DNA of 64,000 nt from Fomes fomentarius (Eukaryota; Basidiomycota; Agaricomycetes; Polyporales; Polyporaceae): NCBI GenBank assembly GCA_022606135.1, contig JABYQN010000006.1, forward strand, positions 2,294,001 to 2,358,000. Direction: 5' to 3'. Positions within the stretch are counted from its first letter, which is position 1. Every line of letters starts with the position of its first letter. Below, in pieces: positions 12,544 through 24,877 of the stretch. The notes beneath the pieces are model-generated. The model searched no databases and was not told the DNA's origin. It saw only the letters and a program-made list of their open reading frames with translations. Position numbers and translations under genes: made by a program.

Positions 12544-13737
12544 TTACCGGCCCTTGATTAACGTGAGGAACTCCTCACGGGTCTTCTGCTGTGTACGGAA
12601 ACAGCCAAGCATGCATGACGTTACTGTAACTGCACCTGGCTTCTGCACACCCCGCATGGTCATGCACATGTGCCTGCAACGAGTGCGGTTGATCGTCAGC
12701 ATCGTCCACAGAGGAGACACATGGTGTGCCTAATGGGCTAGTGGACGGCTCTTTTCGGTATATTTGAAACTCACGTTGCTTCCATTACCACTGCGACCCC
12801 ACGGGGATGTATTGCCTCCTGAACGGCGAGTGCGACCTGCTTGGTGAGTCGCTCCTGCACCTGCAGCCGGCGACTAAATGTCTCGGCTATCCGTGCGAGT
12901 TTGGAAAGCCCGAGGACAAGCTTGTTGGGAATGTAGGCGATGGCAATCTGCACATAGTTAGAGAGCTTCTGCAGGACCGTGCAGAGGAACGTTCTAAGGG
13001 AGTATGCGTACCTTGCCGGTGAATGGAACGAGGTGGTGTTCGCAGAGGCTGGAGATCTCAATGTCCCGGACGAGAACCATCTCGTCGTGATCCTCTTCGA
13101 AGACAGCGTCGTTTATGATGTCTGGGCAGAGGGATGTGGAAGGTGGGCAGGCGGGCGGACGGACAGACGGGGAAGGTCGCCATATCAGACGATCACGCAC
13201 CAGCTAATCGCTCTTCATAGCCCCGAGTCATCCATAGTAAAGCCTTCGCGTAGCGATCGGGGGTTTTGAGCAGCCCTTCTCGGTCCGGATCCTCCCCAAT
13301 GCACTCGAGGATAGTGCGCACAGCAGCCGAAAGCTTCTTGTCGCGTTCCGCACGCTCTTCTAGAGTAGCGTTCATTCGCAGATGCGTGGACTTTGCTTTG
13401 GAGGCTGCCGGTCAGATGTCGCACGAAGTGTTCACCGCTCGTACGAAATGAACTGCTCACCTGGCCAGCCGAGCCCGTGTGCGTCCGGAAGTGGGCTCTT
13501 CGCTACGGCCTTGGAGAGATACATGGGCGTCGAGATGCCCGAGGGTGGTCGGAATCCATATCCTTCGTGTCTATGAGGAGTACCCACATGGTTTTGGGAA
13601 GAAGAGCCTTCTCTCCTTGTGTTTTTCGCGTGGTCTTCGAGTTCCTCTGGGATAGCCTCGCGCTCGTCCTGCTCGATTTTGAGCTTCGTCAGGCTCTCCG
13701 AGAGCTGGCTCCGACTGGCAATGTTGTCGAGGGACAT
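12544..13737 (-). CDS. FOL2: GTP cyclohydrolase I
   Basis: The enzyme converts GTP to 7,8-dihydroneopterin triphosphate, the first step of folate and biopterin synthesis, in the cytosol as a homodecamer. The start at 13735-13737 ([16 protein letters not shown]) begins a non-conserved N-terminal extension of about 90 residues. The catalytic domain then runs through [38 protein letters not shown] and [18 protein letters not shown]. It continues with [36 protein letters not shown] and [18 protein letters not shown], and ends EFLTLIKGR with TAA at 12544-12546. The zinc ligands (Cys and His of SLCEHH, and the later CMTMRG cysteine region) and the active-site HHLVPF block are visible. The introns are short and about four or five in number. 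It is transcribed divergently from the ABC transporter. Confidence 0.95.
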
Positions 13738-14777
13738 GAAGGGTGCAGTGTGAGGACAACTCGCAGGAGAGCCGGTCGATGCTCAGCTCACTGACACTTG
13801 CCATGCAAATCTGCCTGTGAGAAAATAGGCGCCTGTGGGACTTTGACTCGGAATTGACATGAGCGCCGCGGCTTGCGCTCACATCTTCCCTCGACATCCA
13901 CGCTCATGCGATCCAACGTGTCTACCACGACGTGTTATATTTGATGCCGCTTCTCGTCGTGAGGATCTGTGCGCAGTATGACGAAACCCAAGTTCTGTCT
14001 GTTTTTGAGAGGTATGAACCATCCTCCCGGTCTCTGGTGATAACCTGAGCAATCCCCCAAAGAATCATTGAATGTATGTGATAACCGTGCGGAGTGTGCA
14101 CCGTGACGTGCTCGAGCTCCGTGGGGCTTGGGATACTCCGGGCGCGCTACGTGATGTACACTCGGACCTACAAGTCGGCAGAACGGATGCCTAGAATGCG
14201 TCGACGACAGCCAGGAACAAGACGGACTTCGATGGATAGACAGGCGTATCAACACGACGAGCGTTGAGGGACACATGGCGCGGCAGCATGATTGCAAAAC
14301 CCACGATCAAACCGCTCGCACCAGGGCTTCGTCGTTCCCTGTTTACTACAAAAGGAAGGGACAAAGACTGAGCGGAGATGGACCTGGCCAAGCGAGGATA
14401 TTTGAAAGGACTCTCAGTGACATCCCCCGCCCAAGCGACTTGGGACATTTAGACGTGCTGTATACGGTATGCCGGGGAACTCCCTCTGGGGAGCATCCCA
14501 CTTACCTTTTGGCTATCGTAGTACTCTTCCAAAGACGTCTGACGCCTTACCAAACGGTCACACTGCCTAAACGTTACAGTTTGGTCCGGTCGCTCTCTTT
14601 CGGTGCGTGCTTCCCATAAACTGCCTCCGCTCGCCAGCAAATGAAGGCGCTGACGATCTCATCTCGCAGCGAGACAATAACGCTCCTGTCCATGTCAGGG
14701 GTCGCTCCATGCCCGGCTCTCTCTTATATGGGCTGACCCCGTAACACAATCCGTCCTCGCCCTATTGTCTTGTCAGC
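13738..14777. other. Divergent intergenic region FOL2 / ABC transporter
   Basis: This 1 kb stretch should contain the promoters of both flanking genes. A TATA-like stretch (TCTTATATGGG) lies about 55 nt before the transporter ATG. Open frames on both strands lack domains and I did not accept any as a gene. Confidence 0.4.
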
Positions 14778-17548
14778 ATGTCCCTCACACTCGACTCTCT
14801 GATATCTGATGTCGCTCGTGCTGCAGTCACTTTCTCGACCCTTCTACCCGGCTGCTCTCATCATGATGCTTACGACGTTCCTCCAAAACACGCCCCGCCA
14901 CCGCGTGAGCGCCTCAAGAGGAGCTCCGATATAAAACCGGATCCGTACGCGGAATGGTTAGCTTCCCGACGCCCTTCTGGGGATGGCCTTGGGTGTCTGC
15001 CGCCAGGTGCACATCGGCCATTTACTCTCTATAACCTTACACTAGCCTATAACTTATCGCGATGTTGCACATCCGAAATCCTGTACTCTCTGTGGGTCAT
15101 GCACCCTTCTAGAATATCCCTAATGGTTTCCCTGGACCTCGTACGCGGAGTGTTCCCCGCCTTCCGAGGGTACTCGCAGGCTCTCATGGTAGACGAAGTT
15201 GGTATCTATTTTTTCTTCCTCGTGAGCAGTACTGACGACCCTGCAGATTCAGAAACTTATTATGTCAGGCAACTTCACCACCGCCCATATAATACACCAC
15301 GTCGCGATGGAGCTTGCGCGCATGGCGTGCGAGGCAGCTCTAGATACCTTCGCGTAAGTGCTCATGGGTAGCATTGTGATGATGACTCAATCTGAGCGTG
15401 TTATATGCGCAGGTCATCAAACGAAAATGTAGTACAGACGTCTGCTCGCTTCCTGGTAGAGCGTAAACAACTGGAGCAGCGACTACGCTTAGATGTCCCG
15501 ACCCTTTCAGATCCTCTTGTTCGCGATCTCCTACAGGAGTCTGACATGTTCGTCCGTTCCTTTAACGGCTTCTCCTTCGGCATATTTTCCCCCATCGATC
15601 TCATGCGGCTACTGACTTTGGTGTCTGAGCTGTTGACACATCTATGGCTGCTCTCTTCTCTGACCTTCGGCGGCACACCCTTCTCTGTGATCATAATATC
15701 CCTTGTTCTCTCGGCTCTACCCTCTATGCTCTCCTGGATAAGCAACGATTCTCCCGTCTGGGACTGTCGCAATAACCAAAAAGAGGCGCGGTTAACGGCA
15801 AAGCAAGAAGCGATGCGGCGCCTTGCTCACAGTGACGCACACCGTCCGGAGATAATGCTATTCGACCTCGGCCCATGGATCCTCAAAGCCTGGTCCGGCG
15901 CAAGGAGAGCTGTTCTGGGCCTCGAGCGTCAGCAGCAAGGCAGCGAGACCAAGCTGTCCTCTCGCCTCCTCTCGCGGGTGTATTTGACCGGCATGTTTTC
16001 AGCGTTTCAAAATGTCAGTTAGTATGTTGCATCTCATCTCCGGGGTTGTACTGACGCCGTGTTCTAGGTCCCACTCCTCCTAGTTCTCCACTCGACCTCG
16101 AGCACCGTCGGAACATTCACTCTTTACCGAAATACACTGCAGACTCTGTTCGTTACGGCAGAGACACTGGTACATACGCTTCGAATGGCGTTCCAGGGTA
16201 TCTTCCTCATGGGCGCGTTCTGCGCAGCGAATACCCTGAAGCCCCGTCTCCAACCGGAGGTTCACAGGGTTGTGACTTATCGATCTGGTATGGGCATGGG
16301 GATGGAAGTCAGGTAGGCTAGAGCCGGACGCCTGCCCTGCGTTTGTGGCTAAATCATTCTCGCAGGAATTTGTGCTTCAGCTATCCCGGAAGTTCTGTCC
16401 CTGCTCTTCGTAACGTGAACCTGTCCATCAAACCGGGAGAAACTCTTGCGGTTGTTGGGTACAACGGCTCTGGTACGTCACTATGGCTTGACTGATGTGT
16501 TGATCCCGTAAAGATGTCGCCGCTGACCCCTCTCTCGGTGACCAGGCAAGTCGACGCTCGCGAACGTCCTGCTGCGAATACTCGATTTTGACGGCGGCGA
16601 GTATCTCGTCAACGGCGTTGACATTCGGCGGCACCAACCGCGCGATTTCCATGCACATGTTTCGGCGGTCTTCCAAGGCTTCTCGCGCTTCAGTACCACC
16701 GTGAAGGCAAATGTCGGCGTGGGCTATGTTCCGGACATCAGCAGTGCGGACGCAGTCCAAACAGCGCTGGATCTCGCCGGCGCAGGGGACCTCGTCCGCT
16801 CCCTACCGGAGGGTGTCAGGACGCGATTGGACGGCGACGGTTCTGACCGTAGCGGATGCGAAGGATTCTGCGGCGACGGCTTCTCCTCCAAGCTTCACGG
16901 ACTTTCCGGGGGTGAGGTCAGTGTCTCGACTTTGCAATTTTCAGGGGCTCCGACCGTTCAAGTAACCGCACGCTGCTGACCTCGCTCGTTCCCTTGCACG
17001 CGCACGTTGCCGACCGGATGCTACAGTGGCAACGGATTGCCATCTCCCGGGCGTTCATGCGCGCACAGCGCTCCGAAGTCGAGCTCCTCGTCTTCGACGA
17101 ACCCGTACGTACCTCGTTCCCTGCTCGCTTACATCCCGTAACTTCCTTTCCTTCTTGGATCTCTCCCCTTCCCGCGGACGACCGGTTCGGACGACCGCTC
17201 CTAACGACCGCACTCCCACAGACCGCTTCTCTGGACGCGCACGCGCAGAAACACGTCTTCGACACCATTGAGCAGATATCCCGGCCCAACGGCGACCGGA
17301 AAAAGACGGTCATATTCATCACGCACCGCTTGGCCACTGCTCGGCGCGCGGACAAGATAGCTATGATGGACCACGGGGTGAGTTATAGACCCAACTTATG
17401 ACTTGTCATTCATATCATTCTCGTGAGAAGAGAGTACAGTTCTCACCGGCTTCCGGTTGTTTTCTAGACGATCATCGAGTTCGGCTCACATGAGCAACTT
17501 CTCGCCAACAATAAAAGATACGCGGCCCTATATCATGCCTCTGTCTAA
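14778..17548 (+). CDS. ABC transporter, one transmembrane region plus one nucleotide-binding domain
   Basis: This is a half-size ABC exporter-like protein (MsbA/ABCB-type arrangement, TMD then NBD). From ATG 14778 the N-terminal half is moderately hydrophobic, with membrane stretches such as [24 protein letters not shown] and [20 protein letters not shown]. The NBD follows: a β-strand block [21 protein letters not shown], Walker A GYNGSGKST (16458-16560, interrupted by an intron after YNGSG) and a Q-loop VSAVFQGF. The signature LSGGE is split from [10 protein letters not shown] by another intron. Walker B is LLVFDEP, followed by TASLDAHA and the H-loop [11 protein letters not shown]. The stop is TAA at 17546-17548. 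All ATPase motifs are present. An insertion rich in Asp/Gly ([16 protein letters not shown]) sits just before the signature. The substrate is unknown; homologous pairing or a lipid/peptide substrate cannot be inferred. Confidence 0.88.
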
Positions 17549-17816
17549 TGCAACACAAGAAAGATCTTCGCTACTCAGTTTGCTACAAGTCTCGTATCTT
17601 GTACATGGGGTTGGTGAGAACCAAGGGAACTGGTCTCCGATGAAAAAAAAATAGTGTAACTGATGAATACAAGTATTATCTGTAGCAAGTTGGCATGGTG
17701 TGTTCTCTAGAATTACGGATAAGAATACAGTTTGGGTCGTGCATAAGTTTCGCTTCCTCTCTCGAGGTCTTCCCTGTCACGTCGGACGAGACACGTTCGC
17801 ATCTGCATCCGCCGTC

Positions 17817-20800
17817 CTAGAGCCCCTGTGTCCCTCGCGGCCTGTGATTGAAATATGTCAAAACGCCGTCGTGCAATGCGGCATCAACGCCATTTGCCTC
17901 GGCACCTGCCGAGGTGGGCAGCCTCTCTAGATCCTCGAGGAGGCCGTATGTCCCCACGACCAGTCCGAAGTCCTTCACACCCTGGATCAGGGAGGGTACG
18001 CGTGCCTAGACAGGCGTCAGATATCTTGGCACTTTTCCGACGTAACACACCAAGGGCAAGGAAAACGCACCAACAAGCCGGCGTCCAGCAACACGCCCAG
18101 GAGATTGTTATTCTTGCTGAACTCAACGGCAGCGTCGAGGCTCCATAATCGGTGGTCATGGGCGTCGTCGATATTCAGTGCGGTCGGGCTTGGCGGCGCA
18201 CAGGTCACTTCCCCACATTGGGAGGCGAGGAACACAGGATCTGCAATACCCGAACGAGCTTAGCACCACTGCTATTGCTTAACAGCGACGAGGAAAACAG
18301 AAAAATGACGTACAATTTGGCTGTTTCCAATTCAATGCTGCGCACACGTCCGGCGCAAAGGACGTAAAGACGACAGGGCGACGTCCAACGTGCCCCTCTA
18401 ATGCCGACGTGTCGTAAACGGTGCGTAAGACCGAGTTCACTACATCATTCAAATCGAGCTGGTGCCGCAGCCAATGGCGCCGTCGCACACCCGGGGGCGC
18501 GTACGCTAGCTCCACGCAGATGCCGAAGGCTGCGGGTACAATCTATACCGACAGTCTATGAGATGCTCTGGATTCTCGAGGAGAGACGTACCCGCAGTAA
18601 GTCCTGCAATGTGACCATTGAGGCCGCGATCCGCCTCGCCCATTGTGATGGTGACGCCGAAGTGTCCAATGGAACGCTACCGAGACCTGATCGCGACGCC
18701 AGTGAATAGAATTGGGACAGCGTCACGTCCGAGACGCCTAAATCGTACTGGTCATCCGGTAGTTTCCAATCCGCGAAGACCACCGGATGTAAATCTCGGG
18801 TGACCTGAACAGTAACGTATATGTAGCTCCCGGTGACTGAAGAATGTGTCAAGGAATGCCCAGAAGCTGCCGCAAGCGTTGGATTCGCCGGTGACGTCTG
18901 CGCAGAGCCGAGGCTTCTACCGTGTTGCGGGGGCCGGGGTGACAAGAGTTTAGCACTACTACCACCCGGCACAGGCATCGCTAGTGATTTCCAGTACGTC
19001 TCGACTGCGCCTCCAATTTCCAGCTTGACTCCGCTGAACGGAGTGATAATATTCACCTCGAACGAGACCTAGGCATCTTAGGTCAGCTAATCGTCGATAA
19101 CCACAATGATTTGTCGTACCTCTCCGATGACGTGCAGGCGGGAGTCTAGAATAGGAAGTGTGAACGGTTGGCTACTTTGGATGTTCTGAAACAGGTGGGG
19201 AAGGGCGGTCGCACGACCAATCGTCTTTGTACCGAAGTTGGGATGTAGCGAGAACTCCAAAGACAGGTCACTTGGAGATGAAACCTGGAACCAAAAGACG
19301 ATTTTCTGATCGCGGATAGGAAGCGGTATACTATAAGGCGCCGCGGTGACAACGGGTGTTGCGGTCATGACCAACTTCAGCAAAGGAGAAGCATGGAGAT
19401 ACCGGTCCTCGTACTGAGGGCCGGCGAGCGGGTATCGTAGTCGCACAGCAGGTGCACCTTCCGCATCGGGATCCCGAAAGTGTGATGACAGGTGGCCAAT
19501 AGTAACCTGGACCAGCGAAGTCTTATCGAGATAGTTGTGACCATAGACACGATAAGGCATCATGGGAGGCGGAAGGTAGAGCGACGGGATGGCATCGATG
19601 TCAGACTCCGTACCGGTGGACCTTTGTGTGTTCGTAAGGGGCGAGCTCTGCGATAATGGGAGTTGCGCCGTCTGTGCCCTGACAGTAGCTTCGACAAGCA
19701 ACGAAACGCAAGCTCGATGACCGTACCACGCGGCGTAGTACATGGGCGAGTTCCCTGCCTCGTCAGTGACGTTGATCCGACTTCCAACCTCAAGCAGGAC
19801 ACGAAGACAAGAATCGCGACCGAAGCGGGCAGCGTGGAAAAGCGGCGTCCAATCATTGTACTTGTCGGGCACGTCCCATCCGTCGTGACGGGCGAGGATT
19901 CGACACACATCGGCGTGACCTTCCTGCGCAGCGAGATGTATCGGATACTCGCCGTTCGTATTCGGCAGACTCGGTGCGCTGTACTGGAGGAGCAGGACGA
20001 CGACGTCAATGTGCCCCGAACGGGCGGCGAGCGAGAGCGGCATGAGGTCGCTGTTCGAACCCGGGTTCTGTACAGAGACTCTTCCCTCTTCAAGGAAAGC
20101 CCTGACACACTCGACGGATCCTTTGAGGGTGGCGTATATGAGAGGCGTACAATTGTCAACATCGACGACGTCAGGAGTAACCCCGACCTGGATGAGCCTG
20201 TAGCATATATCCCTGTGTCCATGCATGGCAGCATAGTGGAGTGCGGACCGCCCATACGCGTCGGTTTTATCAGCCTGCACCCCACCGGCAAGGCATAGGT
20301 CCACAAGACGGAGGAATCCTGCGATGGCAGCCTCATGTAGACATGTCCGGCCGTTGATGTCGTCGACGAACTTGTAGTCGAACGAACCGGATGTTGAGTC
20401 AAGAATCAGGTCAGCAATGTCTTGAGGCGCGTCAATGATCGCTTTCCAGAGGATGCGCGTGACATGATGTTGCGCCTCGCGGGTCTGTGCGAGAGAGGCT
20501 GAGTAGCGGACGAGATCGGTCACCCCGGTTCTATCCTTGTCAGCAACTGCCTTCCGAAGGTTGCTCTCGAGATCATAGAATGGTGACATCTGTACGTTGC
20601 GGTCTATATTGAGCTGGTGGGTGAGTATGATGTCCTCCGCCACAGCAATCTCGTTCCCTAGGCCGACGGAGAGGTCCGTGATGTCCAGCAAACAAGCCGC
20701 GACAGTGTCCGACAATTCCGAGATGAGCTACGCGAGCAGGGATTCAGTCTTTGTAAAGTATCCACCCCCAGAACCTGAACACACCTGCCGATTGAACACG

Positions 20801-21637
20801 GGTTGAACTTCTACCTGGCGAGCAAGGTAGAGCTCCTTGGTCGTGGACCGGGAACGCTTGTCCCATTTCTTGAGTATCTTCCGAAAGCCCATGGCGTTGA
20901 TCTCAATGAATTGCTGTCGGGACGGGAGGTGTGTATGATGAGCTCGCCGAGACGCAGGGGCGACCATCTACCTGCAGCTTCCCAATGTCCCGCTCCAGCA
21001 AGCGAAAGCCCTCCTCCACGGCGCTCCATTCGACATGATTCTTGGTCGCGTCGTCCAGCGAGTCGGGTAGAACCCTCATGGCGGCGGTGCGCCGCTTAGA
21101 TAGAAGCGTCTCGAGACGTAGCTTGAGCTCGGCTTCCTTCTCGAGATAGAACGCGTTGATCTGTCCCCGTGTTCGCACAGCACCATACACACGCGCGAGA
21201 GTACATGAGTGACGCGTGCCATACGCGATTGGACGGAGGGACATACCTTCTCTAGCTCACGCTCCAGTTTGAAGAAGAATGCGGCCTTGTGAGCTTGGAA
21301 GCTCGGCCCACGGTCATCATCTTGGCCCAAGGACGAGTAGAGAGGGGGCTCCTCTGGGTCGTGTGCTCTGAGAATCCCCTGGCGCGCTGCTGTCGAGATG
21401 GTAGGTAAGGAAAAGATGTCTCCCGGACGAACGCTGCTCTGAGGCGCAAGTGCAACAGCTTCTGAGGGTGGAGGATTAGCAGCAAGGGAGATGATCTTCT
21501 TGAGAGCCTTGTAATCGAGATAATAGGCCGACCAGCCAGGAACCTGTTCAGCCTGGATCTGCTTGCCGAACTGGAAGGGGAAACAGGGATTCAGCTCGAG
21601 GTATGGAGGGTAGATGATGGGTTGAGTGGACCTTCAT
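17817..21637 (-). CDS. PHO81: PHO81-type phosphate regulator (SPX, ankyrin repeats, GDPD-like)
   Basis: The protein senses phosphate status through its SPX domain and in yeast inhibits the Pho80-Pho85 kinase. The start is ATG 21635-21637. The first coding exon is only ATGAAG, then a short intron joins to FGKQIQAEQVPGWSAYYLDY, giving the classical SPX opening MKFGKQIQ. SPX continues with YKALKKIISLA, AFFFKLERELEK, INAFYLEKEAELKLRLETLL and QFIEINAMGFRKILKKWDKR. The long exon at 19087-20715 carries about six ankyrin repeats (GRTCLHEAAIAGFLRLVDLC; GRSALHYAAMHGHRDICYRL; GEYPIHLAAQEGHADVCRIL; GNSPMYYAAWYGHRACVSLL). The C-terminus is a degenerate glycerophosphodiester phosphodiesterase domain (VQVTRDLHPVVFADWKLP; VFLASQCGEV; VEFSKNNNLLGVLLDAGLLV; PSLIQGVKDFGLVVGTYG). 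The stop is TAG at 17817-17819. Length is about 1,150 residues, normal for the family. Confidence 0.93.
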
Positions 21638-21911
21638 TGCGATAGAAAGTTATGGGCTCGCGATACGGACAGGCAGGACAGGCGGTGAGGTCGAGTGACA
21701 GGAAAAGGCAGGCGAGGCCATTGCCCAGTGCAAGGTGCATTTGCTAAAGCACTTGCCCGTTTGCACTCTCCCTATTCCGACCCACGTGCACTCTTCTTCT
21801 GCGCAATCTCCATCGAGATTATCTACGCGACTCGGACGGATCGAATGGTCCGCACTGCACGAACGTGCGTTCAATCGCAACAATCGCATCTCTCCATTCT
21901 ACACATACATC

Positions 21912-23301
21912 TCATACTAGGATTTTCCTCAGCTGCCACATCCGCGCAGGCACCAGTGTCACAGGACAACGGCCCTCCTTTTCCACCCAGTCGTGTGCAC
22001 ATCGGTAACAGAATACATATCCAGACGGAAACGCCGTCGCGTTCGAAATCACCTCGCGACACAGAGGGCACGTTCCATACTCGACGTCATCCATCCGGAC
22101 ACCCTGAGGATGGGGGGAGTGTAGATGTGGTGGAGGCACTGCAGGGCCAAGAGGCGAAGTGGACAGCGATCGCGCAGGTGACGATGGCGAATACCACCAC
22201 TCCAGGAACTTGATGAAGAATATCGCCGTGGGCAGGATAATCTTCAATGAATCCAGAAAAAGTCGTGGTGACTTCCATAACAGACTCTTCAACAGTGGAA
22301 GCAGCCCACGAGGTTTCTGTGTTGGTGGTTTCTTCGTCGCGGCCTGGGCAGCACGCTGGACGCCTGTCAGCCACGTACGCAACGGTGCAGCTGCAACTCA
22401 ACCACTGACACTCACCAGATCGTCTGCGCTCACTCTGCGAAGATCCACACCAACCCACGACAGCCACGGACGATAGTACGGCGTCCGCTCAAACAGGTAG
22501 GCGATGTTGTAGATCAGTAACCAGACTTCATAAGATGTGTTCAGCCATGGGTATGCCGCCTTGTATGCTCGCTTCAGACGCCCTTTCCACGACTGTTGGG
22601 TAGTCAGACGATCTGTGCAATGTTAGAGGAATGGAGAGCAATCTTCCCACTCACGTCGTCCACTGGGACATGCCGCGTGTCTTCGATGAGGTCTGTCTGA
22701 AGACCGCCTCCCAACTCCTCGAAGTAGTCCTGTGCTTTCGCACGTATGTAGGGAAGGCCCACCTGCGTTCATACACGGGGCGAGAATGTGACCACGACTC
22801 CGACACGAGGACCGCTTGGACGTACCAGCAAGAGTAACGAGCGCCATATCTCCCTGTCTCTCAGCTTCTCCTCCGCGAACACGCCTCCAACCGCGCTCCT
22901 TGCGCGGTCGGTCTTAAACAACGGGACTCTTCTCCTCTTCAATCCGTAGAAGTTCTCCGCGAAAGACGCGCCTACACAAGCTATCCATACCGACTTCCGA
23001 CCCACTGTTCACTGAGAGACTCACCTTGCGTGCGGAGGTAGTGTCTCTCCACGAACAGCATGAGCAGCGCGTAGAACTCCTCATGTCGATTCACTATCCG
23101 TAAGAGATATCGAGGATAGGATTGCGCAAATACCTGGAGGCGTGTTCAGCGCATCCCTCGGGAGGGCCATAGTAATATGCCTCTCACCGAGAGCACATAC
23201 TTCAGTGCGGGTTGCAGAAGGTCTCGTAACTGCTCTTGCGCCACGAGCTCGAAGAGTGTTGGCTTCAGTGGGTCTTCCCCAGCGTCATTGAAGAACTCCA
23301 T
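21912..23301 (-). CDS. PEX12: Peroxin-12, peroxisomal RING ubiquitin-ligase subunit
   Basis: PEX12 is one of three membrane RING peroxins that ubiquitinate the import receptor PEX5 at the peroxisome. The start at 23299-23301 (MEFFNDAGEDPLKPTLFELVAQEQLRDLL, written here across two blocks) is the family opening. Next come LKYVLSV and FAQSYPRYLLRIVNRHEEFYA, then LLMLFVERHYLRTQG and ASFAENFYGLKRR. YKAAYPWLNTSYEVWLLIYN follows, with membrane segments near LLKSLLWKSPRLFLDSLKII and PTAIFFIKFLEWWY. The C-terminal RING-like finger is CPLC..VI..ATAFPSGYVFCYRC....GRCPVT. It has the reduced cysteine set typical of PEX12. The stop TGA is at 21912-21914 (RKILV*). Several short introns are present. It lies head-to-tail with PHO81 and the next gene upstream. 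Confidence 0.93.
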
Positions 23302-23534
23302 AACTCGAGCAAGCGCGAGCTGGATAGCGAGTCTGAAATGTTGTGGAGGGTGTAGAGTAGCTTATCCGAATGACACGGAGACCGGCCCACCAGCGTCGTT
23401 ATCACATGATTGGCCACTTTTGTCGTAATAACTTGAATAAGTAGTGGGAGAGGCTTAGTTGCGCGCATACATCAATGACATCGACTTTAGGTTGAACTTG
23501 CTTTGTTATTAACCATTCATAGAACATGCGTATG

Positions 23535-24667
23535 TCAGACGGAGAGCACTACTACTCTTTGGAAAATTGTTCTCTCTACTCCATCGAAGTCCGTTTCGAT
23601 GGACTCGGTCCAGTTCCAAACAATGCCAGTATACTCGTCCGAACGGTCAGGTTCGCCCTCCATTACAGGACGCGGCTCCAGTTCGAGTTGCAAGTGGCGC
23701 AGCCTCAATGATTTGACTCCAGGCACTCTGGACGCAGCATGGTCTCCGACTTGCATGCCATCATCTGAACCACTGTCTGCTCCTGTACAGATGAAAACGA
23801 TAGTAAGGATTCCTGCAACATCGAGTCGTCCAACAACCCCTTCACCTTCAGGAAATTCGACTTGCCACTCAAAGTATCGCTCGAGGAGGACGGACAGTGT
23901 ATCTCGACGCTGTGCCTCCGCGTTATCCACCCCGTCGAAGGAAAGCGAGCGGAGGATGGGTAGCTTTAGTGCGCCGAGCCCTGAGTCGAACAGCACCAGC
24001 CGGGACGTCGTTCGACTACAGATACTGCTGTCAGTCGGGATACTTGTCAACTGTTGACGAGCGTACCATTGAGGCGACCATGCGGCAGAGAGGGCCAGTG
24101 CTGAGGAAACGATCGACAAGTACGCGGACACCCTGGAGCATCATGATTGCTAGCCGCGTAAGAAGAAGAGAATAGCGACGATGGGACGTACGTGGCTTCG
24201 GATGCCTGATCAGTGAAGTATGTAGATACTTCATGAATGACCAAAAGCGTAGGCGCAGTGTCTAGTGTTGTTTTCGCATGGTGCAGTGTATCATCATATT
24301 CATGCAACATGGACAGGAGGAGGAGCAGATGCGCGAGAGTCGGGGGATAGCTGCTCAGTAACATGATTGAAGATCAGACCCTCGCTCCAAGGCGTGCTGG
24401 GAGGACATACAAAACCTCGATGCGCTGGGCAGCGCTGCAGTGCTTCCCCCCACCGCTATGCTGGCTGATCCACTGGTCGTTGAACTCAATTAGTGCGTCC
24501 TTGAAGACACTACGACGAGGGGTCAACAAGATGGCACGTGCTTCTGGGTCGTCAGCAGTGTGCGAGAGCAGGAGATGAATTGGAGCGGAGGCATGAAAAC
24601 AGCCCCTAACGAGTAATGTATGGAAGTCAGGAAGCTGTGGACAAGGTTGAGGAAATAGAGAAACCAT
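23535..24667 (-). CDS. Hypothetical protein, possible SWSAP1/Shu-type RAD51-paralogue-like subunit
   Basis: The gene is not firmly identified. The start at 24665-24667 gives MVSLFPQPCPQLPDFHTLLV, then HLLLSHTADDPEARAILLTP and DALIEFNDQWISQHSGGGKH. A GTATGT donor at 24410 and a GAG acceptor join in frame to RIEVFSYPPTLAHLLLLLSM. LHEYDDTLHHAKT and APTLLVIHEVSTYF follow, the latter resembling a Walker-B strand (LLVIHE). Two more short introns lead to LAIMMLQGVRVLVDRFLS, LLERYFEWQVEF, GILTIVFICTG and a TGA at 23535. The order of an ILLTPR strand, an F-YPPTL-LL-LH block, a hydrophobic acidic strand and LL-RYF resembles SWSAP1, the ATPase-like partner of SWS1 in recombination. The P-loop is not visible. 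The similarity is recalled from the family pattern, not computed. Gene reality is fairly safe; function is tentative. Confidence 0.6.
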
Positions 24668-24877
24668 AAAAGACAGGGTGGTGGATGTGGTTGTGGTTGA
24701 GATGATACACCCTTGACACAGCCACTATACAGAAGTGAGTGTCTCTTCGATTCGTGGTCATGAAAGATAGTTCTATCTTGGATTGCGTACGGATAACCAA
24801 GAAAGCATCGACAAAGCAATTGGACCACAGCGAAGAATACCATGAACAAGGATTCGATGGATAGATGAAAGATGAGC

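Noticed and set aside
12544..17548. GTP cyclohydrolase and ABC transporter as a biosynthetic cluster
   Set aside because: No further pterin or secondary-metabolism enzymes are adjacent and both genes are common singletons.
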